NCBI RefSeq assembly: GCF_964199755.1 | Contig: NC_133906.1 | Coordinates: 1,798,001-1,862,000 of the forward strand | Length of the DNA stretch: 64,000 bases | Direction of reading: 5' to 3' | Source: Larus michahellis | Taxonomy: Eukaryota; Chordata; Aves; Charadriiformes; Laridae | In this document: piece after piece, positions 59,362 through 64,000 of the stretch | Layout: each line of letters starts with the position of its first letter | Numbering within the stretch: the stretch's first letter is position 1 | The notes under the pieces: model-generated | What the model was told of the DNA's origin: nothing | What the model saw: only the letters and a program-made list of their open reading frames with translations | Databases searched by the model: none | Program-made: the position numbers and the translations under genes

Positions 59362-61809
59362 ATGGAGGTCCGACCGGCAGCACAGGGCCGGGTAGCCGCA
59401 GGGCGGGTCGCGCTGTTGGCTGTGCTGCTGGTGTTGTGCTGCCGGGCGGCGGCGGAGCGGATCCACTACGCCATTCCCGAGGAGCTGGGCAGAGGCTCGC
59501 CGGTGGGGCCGCTGGCGCGGGACCTGGGACTGAGCCCGGCGGAGCTGCCGGCACGCAAGCTGCGGATAGTCTCTGGTGACGAAAAGCAATACTTCACTCT
59601 CGGGGAAGACAATACAAATCTGCGGGTAAACGGGAGGATAGACCGAGAGGGGATCTGCGGGGCCGTGTCGCCCTGTGTCCTCAGCTTGGAGGCAGTAGTG
59701 GAAAACCCATTCAATATATTTCATGTAAGCGTTACTATCCAGGATATTAATGACAACGCTCCGCAATTTGACAGAGAATTTGTTGCCATAGAAATGATCG
59801 AGTCCACCCCTCCTGGGGCCAGGTTCCCATTGGGCAATGGCAGAGACCCCGACACTGGGGTGAATTCATTGCAAAACTACCAACTTACCCCCAACCCGCT
59901 TTTCTCCCTTGTAGTGAGGGAGAGTCCCGATAGGACGAAGCAACCTGAATTAGTGCTGGAGAAAAGCTTAGACCGAGAAAAACAGAGAAATCACCATTTG
60001 ATACTGACGGCGGTGGATGGTGGGGATCCAGTCCGATCCGGGACCGCCCAGATTAAGATTAACGTGACGGACGCAAATGACAACCCGCCGGTATTCACGA
60101 AAGATATTTACAAGGTTCGACTGTTGGAAAACCTGCCAGAGAGCTCCTTAGCTTTTCAGGTGAAAGCTACTGACGGCGACGAAGGCACAAATGCAGAAAT
60201 TACCTACTCTTTTAGTGACATTGCAAACAGTCCTCATCATCTTTTCACTCTGGACTCCAGGACGGGGGATGTGAAGGTAGCAGGCCCCTTAGATTATGAA
60301 GAAGGGAAATATTATGAAGTGACTGTTGAAGGCAAGGACGGGGGTGGGCTGAGTGCGCACGCAAAAGTGCACATAGACATTCTAGACGTGAACGACAATG
60401 CGCCAGCCCTTTCCCTCCTGCCTATCCTGAACCTGATACCTGAAGACACGGTTCCAAGCACTGTTGTAGCTGTGATCAATGTCCGTGACAGAGACTCGGG
60501 AGATAACGGCAAAGTGAGCTGCAACATCGACGGCGATTTGCCTTTCAGATTAGAGCCGTCATCAGAGAACACCTATAAACTAATAATAGCCAGTGCCCTG
60601 GACAGGGAAAAGGACTCCGCTTACAATATCACCATCACTGCCAGGGACCGTGGCAGCCCGTCGCTGTCGAGCCGCGCGTCTCTGGTGCTGGAGGTATCGG
60701 ACGTGAATGACAACGCGCCGGTGTTCGAGGAGGCGGCCTACAGCGCCTACGTGGCGGAGAACAACGCGGCGGGCGCGCCGGTGGTGCGCGTGCGCGCGCG
60801 GGACGCGGACGCGGGCGCCAACGGGCGCGTGAGCTACTGGCTGGCGGGCGGCAGCGCGGGCGCGGCGCCCTACGTGTCGGTGGAGGCGCGGAGCGGCGCG
60901 GTGTACGCGCAGCGCTCCTTCGACTACGAGCAGTGCCGCGAGTTCGCGGTGGCGGTGCGGGCGCAGGACGGCGGGGCGCCGGCGCGGAGCTCCACGGCCA
61001 CGGTGCGCGTCTTCGTGCTGGACCGCAACGACAACGCGCCGCGGGTGCTCTGGCCGCCGCCGGCGGGAGCGTCGGGGTCGGGAGCGTCGTCGTTGCCGGC
61101 GGCGTTCGAGGTGGTGCCGCGTTCGGCCGAGGCCGGCTACCTGGTGGGCAAGGTGGTGGCGGTGGACGCGGACGCGGGGCGCAACGCGTGGCTGTCGTAC
61201 GAGCTGGTGCAGGCGTCGGAGCCGTCGCTGTTCCGCGTGGGGCTGCACAGCGGCGAGGTGCGGACGGCGCGGGCCGTGTCGGAGAGGGACGCGGCGAAGC
61301 AGCGTGTGGTGGCCGTGGTGAAGGACCACGGGCAGCCGGCGCTGTCGGCCACGGCCACGCTGCACGTGGTGCTGGCCGAGAGCTTGCAGGAGGCGCTGCC
61401 GGAGCTGAGCGAGCGGGCGGCGGGCGCCGACTCGCCGGCCGAGCTGCAGTTCTACCTGGTGCTGGCGCTGGCGCTGCTCTCCGCCCTCTTCCTGCTGAGC
61501 GTGGCGCTGGCCGTGCTGGCGCGGCTGCGCCGGGCCGGGCCACCCGCCGTGCTGCGCTGCCTGGGCGCGCAGCGCTTCTCCGTGCCCGGCGCCGCCTTCC
61601 CGGCCGACTTCTGCGAGGGCACCTTGCCCTACTCCTACAACCTGTGCGTGGCGCCGGCACGCGCCGTGGCCGAGGGCGCTTGGCTGCCGCCGCCGCCGCT
61701 GCCCAGCGTGCCCGCGGAGGAGCTGCTCGGCACGGAGCCCTGCGGGAAGCCGAGCCCGAGCAGCAGCGCCGGCGCGGGAGAGCCGCCCACCGACGCCGAC
61801 GCCCCGCAG
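59362..61809 (+). CDS. PCDHGB: Protocadherin gamma subfamily B variable exon
   Basis: 816 residues to the donor. Signal peptide 1-31 (ends CCRAAA), EC1 from ERIHYAIPEELGRGS with the CX5C pair CGAVSPC, linkers at 128 (DINDNAP), 237 (DANDNPP), 342 (DVNDNAP), 447 (DVNDNAP) and 554 (DRNDNAP), membrane segment about 697-722, and a tail with GTLPYSYNLCVA, the gamma-B signature. The exon ends in CAG in phase 0, as in the gamma-A exon, so both feed the same constant exons. The open frame extends upstream through the CSE, but ATG 59362 is followed at once by the signal peptide. GC content jumps at about 60660, and EC5-EC6 is very similar at base level to the gamma-A exon. Confidence 0.93.
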
Positions 61810-61815
61810 GTGTGT
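61808..61815 (+). other. Splice donor of the gamma-B exon
   Basis: AGGTGTGT, with the intron starting at 61810 right after a complete Gln codon. Confidence 0.82.
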
Positions 61816-64000
61816 AAGCCCTCTCGCTCTCGCTTTTTTCTTTGATCTGTGCTGAACCTCCTTGGCTGTTCCCCTGGGATTTCGGGGGGTGATGTGGATG
61901 GGGAGTGCTGGTCCTTGTGTCCCTGAAGAAATGAAAGATCGGGGTAACATTATTCCATTCAGAGCAAGCCGTTAGCCGTGCTCTCCTTGATTTATGGGTG
62001 CTCACGGGTTGATGTTCAGCTGAGGGGTTTTGTCTCCAAGTCTTGTGCTGCCTAAAGTCTTCTGAGGTATTAAGGGTGAAGGGAATGCCTATTGTGTAGA
62101 AAGAGATCCGCTGATTCTGCATGACAGACTCGGGATTCAGACGTGCAGTTGGAGATGTTTCATTTCTGTTCGATTTTTCCCGAAACTGTTCACTTGGGCC
62201 TGGTTGATAACTGGACACAAACCCGTTGGTTAATGTCTTTTTCGGTATTGGACTCTAAAAGGAAACGTACTTGTGTCTCCATGAACGGAAAAGTGACGGA
62301 TTTCTCATCCCTAGTGAAAAAAGAGTGTCGCCCGTCTTTTTTGGAAATGCTGCTGCAGAAATTCCAATGGTGGGACGGGTTAATTTTGTGTTTCTGTGGA
62401 GCGCTGATCCTCGTTTCCATGAAAGAAGGAACACCGTATCCCCCTTCCACTCACATCAGGAATCAAGCGTCGGCACTTCTTAGTTCTTTGGTGGTCGCAG
62501 GTTCAGGTGAGAGCTTTTGGCTACAACTCTCGAATGAGTTAGTAACGGTGAACCCGGTAAATTAATGATTCTGCATGACGAAGTCCGGAAAATGTGGTGT
62601 GGAAAGGAAAGGTGCGTGTGGCTCCATGAATTGAGAAGTGACAGTTTCTTCCTCCCTCGTGAATGTTCCCCTGTTCCACCGTCTGCCCTCATCTTTTGGG
62701 GAAAGATTGCTGCAGAAATGGCAGGATTAATGGGATAGATAAACTCTTTTTCCAGGCAGACCTTTTCCGAGTTCTTTGTGCAGTTATTTCTCTTTTTTTT
62801 TCTTCCATGCTAGGTGGTAGCTCCCTCTTTTTTTCCCGTTCCTGATCAGTCTTTCATACACAGGTGAAGGTGTAAAATGAGATCTCAAGGGGAAAAAAAA
62901 AACCAACCAAAAAAAACCCCCACAACAACCCCAACAACCTAAATCGGCGTTTAGTACTTCAGAGCCTGTCTTCTTTACCTCTCCCCTTTTCCCAAAACGA
63001 GGTAATTGGACCTAATTGATTGCGTTTACGGGGCAATACTTTTTGCAGCAGTTGTTGTGTCTGCCTGTTTACAAGAGGAGGGCTCTACCCGTCCTGAAAA
63101 CATATGGAAAACAACGGTAGAATACTCAAAATGACAGCAATTAGGCACTTGAATAGACTCCATTTGCACATTTACAATTGGTCCGCTCATAGTTTAAGGG
63201 TGTGCAGCCGTACTTGTCTTCTGTCGTCCTACAGTGTGTGGTCGAAAAGGTGAAGAATCAAGAAATAGATGAATACTAATAAGCATCAGTGTTTTACACT
63301 ATGATTTCTGAGAAAATCAAAGCCCCTTCCTGGTTGTTCGAGCTACTGAATTACTTGTTTAAATGTAAATGTGTATAAACTCTAAAACCCCTAAATCAAT
63401 GTGGGCTAATGAAAAGGGAAACCACACAGTAGAGTCCTTCAACTTTCCTTTTCCACTATTAGCTGTCACTGTAAATGTAGCAGCAGTTTAATGTAATTCA
63501 TCTTCTCTCAACCAATTTAAAAATACTGTTGAGAAGATATTAATATCCAGAAAATAGCTGGACAAGAAGAATTTAGAGAAAATCAGCTCTGCCGTATGAC
63601 TGCTTTCAGCCCCTTTTGCTGGTGTGGGATACAGACTAGGCAGAGAAGCAAAGGCAGATGTGCCTGTTATTCTTCTTGCTGCACTCGCAAAGCCATTTTC
63701 CCTGCAGATTGCGGGGAACCGAGCAGAAGATTCTGGCCAGGCTCACTGCAGGTGCTTCCCGCCTCCCGGGTAGCTGTAGTACAATGAGTGCAAAGTGATG
63801 AAGTGACCTACAGCCTGCAAGCGGAGTGGGTCGGAGAGGGTGATTTTCGAGAAGTAGGGGAGCCTTCTCCTGCGCTGTGTTCTCACGAATGTCTTCTAGG
63901 GAGAAATCCCAAATTAAATCGGATTCTCTCTTGATTGCCCACACCTTCTTCAGCCTTTAAATGTTTAATCTCAGTCAGTAGTGGTGGTGGTGTCATTAAC
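61816..64000. other. Downstream intergenic region, nothing seen
   Basis: About 2.2 kb. I found no CSE core, coding exon or mobile element. An A/C-rich simple stretch lies at about 62892-62938. The gamma constant exons are not here. Confidence 0.5.

Noticed and set aside
60580-62218. Minus-strand frames of 456 and 527 codons inside and past the gamma-B exon
   Set aside because: Same reason: low-complexity Arg/Pro/Ala text opposite a real, well-supported exon.
1-64000. CRISPR arrays, tRNA or rRNA genes, bacterial operons
   Set aside because: No regular spaced repeats of that type and no cloverleaf were recognised; the window is vertebrate nuclear DNA.
56482-64000. Gamma constant exons or a third variable exon
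   Set aside because: No DWRFSQAQ-like coding stretch, no further six-repeat ectodomain and no CSE core were found after the gamma-B exon.

Overview
The window is vertebrate nuclear DNA, almost certainly from a bird. CR1 LINEs with the (ATTCTATGA)-type 3' end and ERV-L type LTRs fill the spaces between genes, and the genes themselves are clustered protocadherins. The species cannot be named from sequence alone.

Layout. From 1 to about 42.1 kb there are five tandem single-exon protocadherin genes of beta type, all on the + strand (starts at 5917, 14145, 24197, 31677, 39661). Each has an 813-codon frame: signal peptide, six cadherin repeats (EC1-EC6), one membrane segment and a short tail of about 109 residues that ends in a stop codon, not a splice donor. 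The second copy carries one in-frame TGA at codon 640. Two remnants of a different beta-type tail lie upstream of copies 1 and 3. From 44.1 to 50.4 kb there is an old, broken ERV-L provirus, followed by an LTR-like insertion (50.6-51.6 kb) and a long CR1 (51.6-53.7 kb). From 53.8 kb onward are two gamma-cluster variable exons, a gamma-A type (54055-56481) and a gamma-B type (59362-61809). Both end in a phase-0 splice donor for the shared constant exons, which lie beyond the window. The order beta then gamma matches the vertebrate PCDH locus.

How the genes work together. Clustered protocadherins give neurons a surface identity: each variable exon has its own promoter with a CTCF-binding conserved element (CSE), cells choose a few promoters, and the products form cis dimers through EC5-EC6 and homophilic trans contacts through EC1-EC4. 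Intact CSE-like boxes lie about 225-235 bp before the gamma starts. The five beta-type copies share one altered version of the box about 305 bp before their starts.

Most interesting signal. The five beta-type genes are nearly invariant in promoter, EC1, membrane segment and tail, but form a mosaic of a few block variants in EC2, EC3 and parts of EC4. The blocks are combined so that no single tree fits (all four combinations are present for two multi-base blocks). At the same time noncoding flanks repeat with a period of exactly 18,280 bp and only two mismatches noticed by eye in about 5.7 kb. This looks like ongoing gene conversion and unequal exchange that reshuffles the recognition domains within a fixed frame. 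Filled and empty TE sites among the units allow the duplication order to be read.
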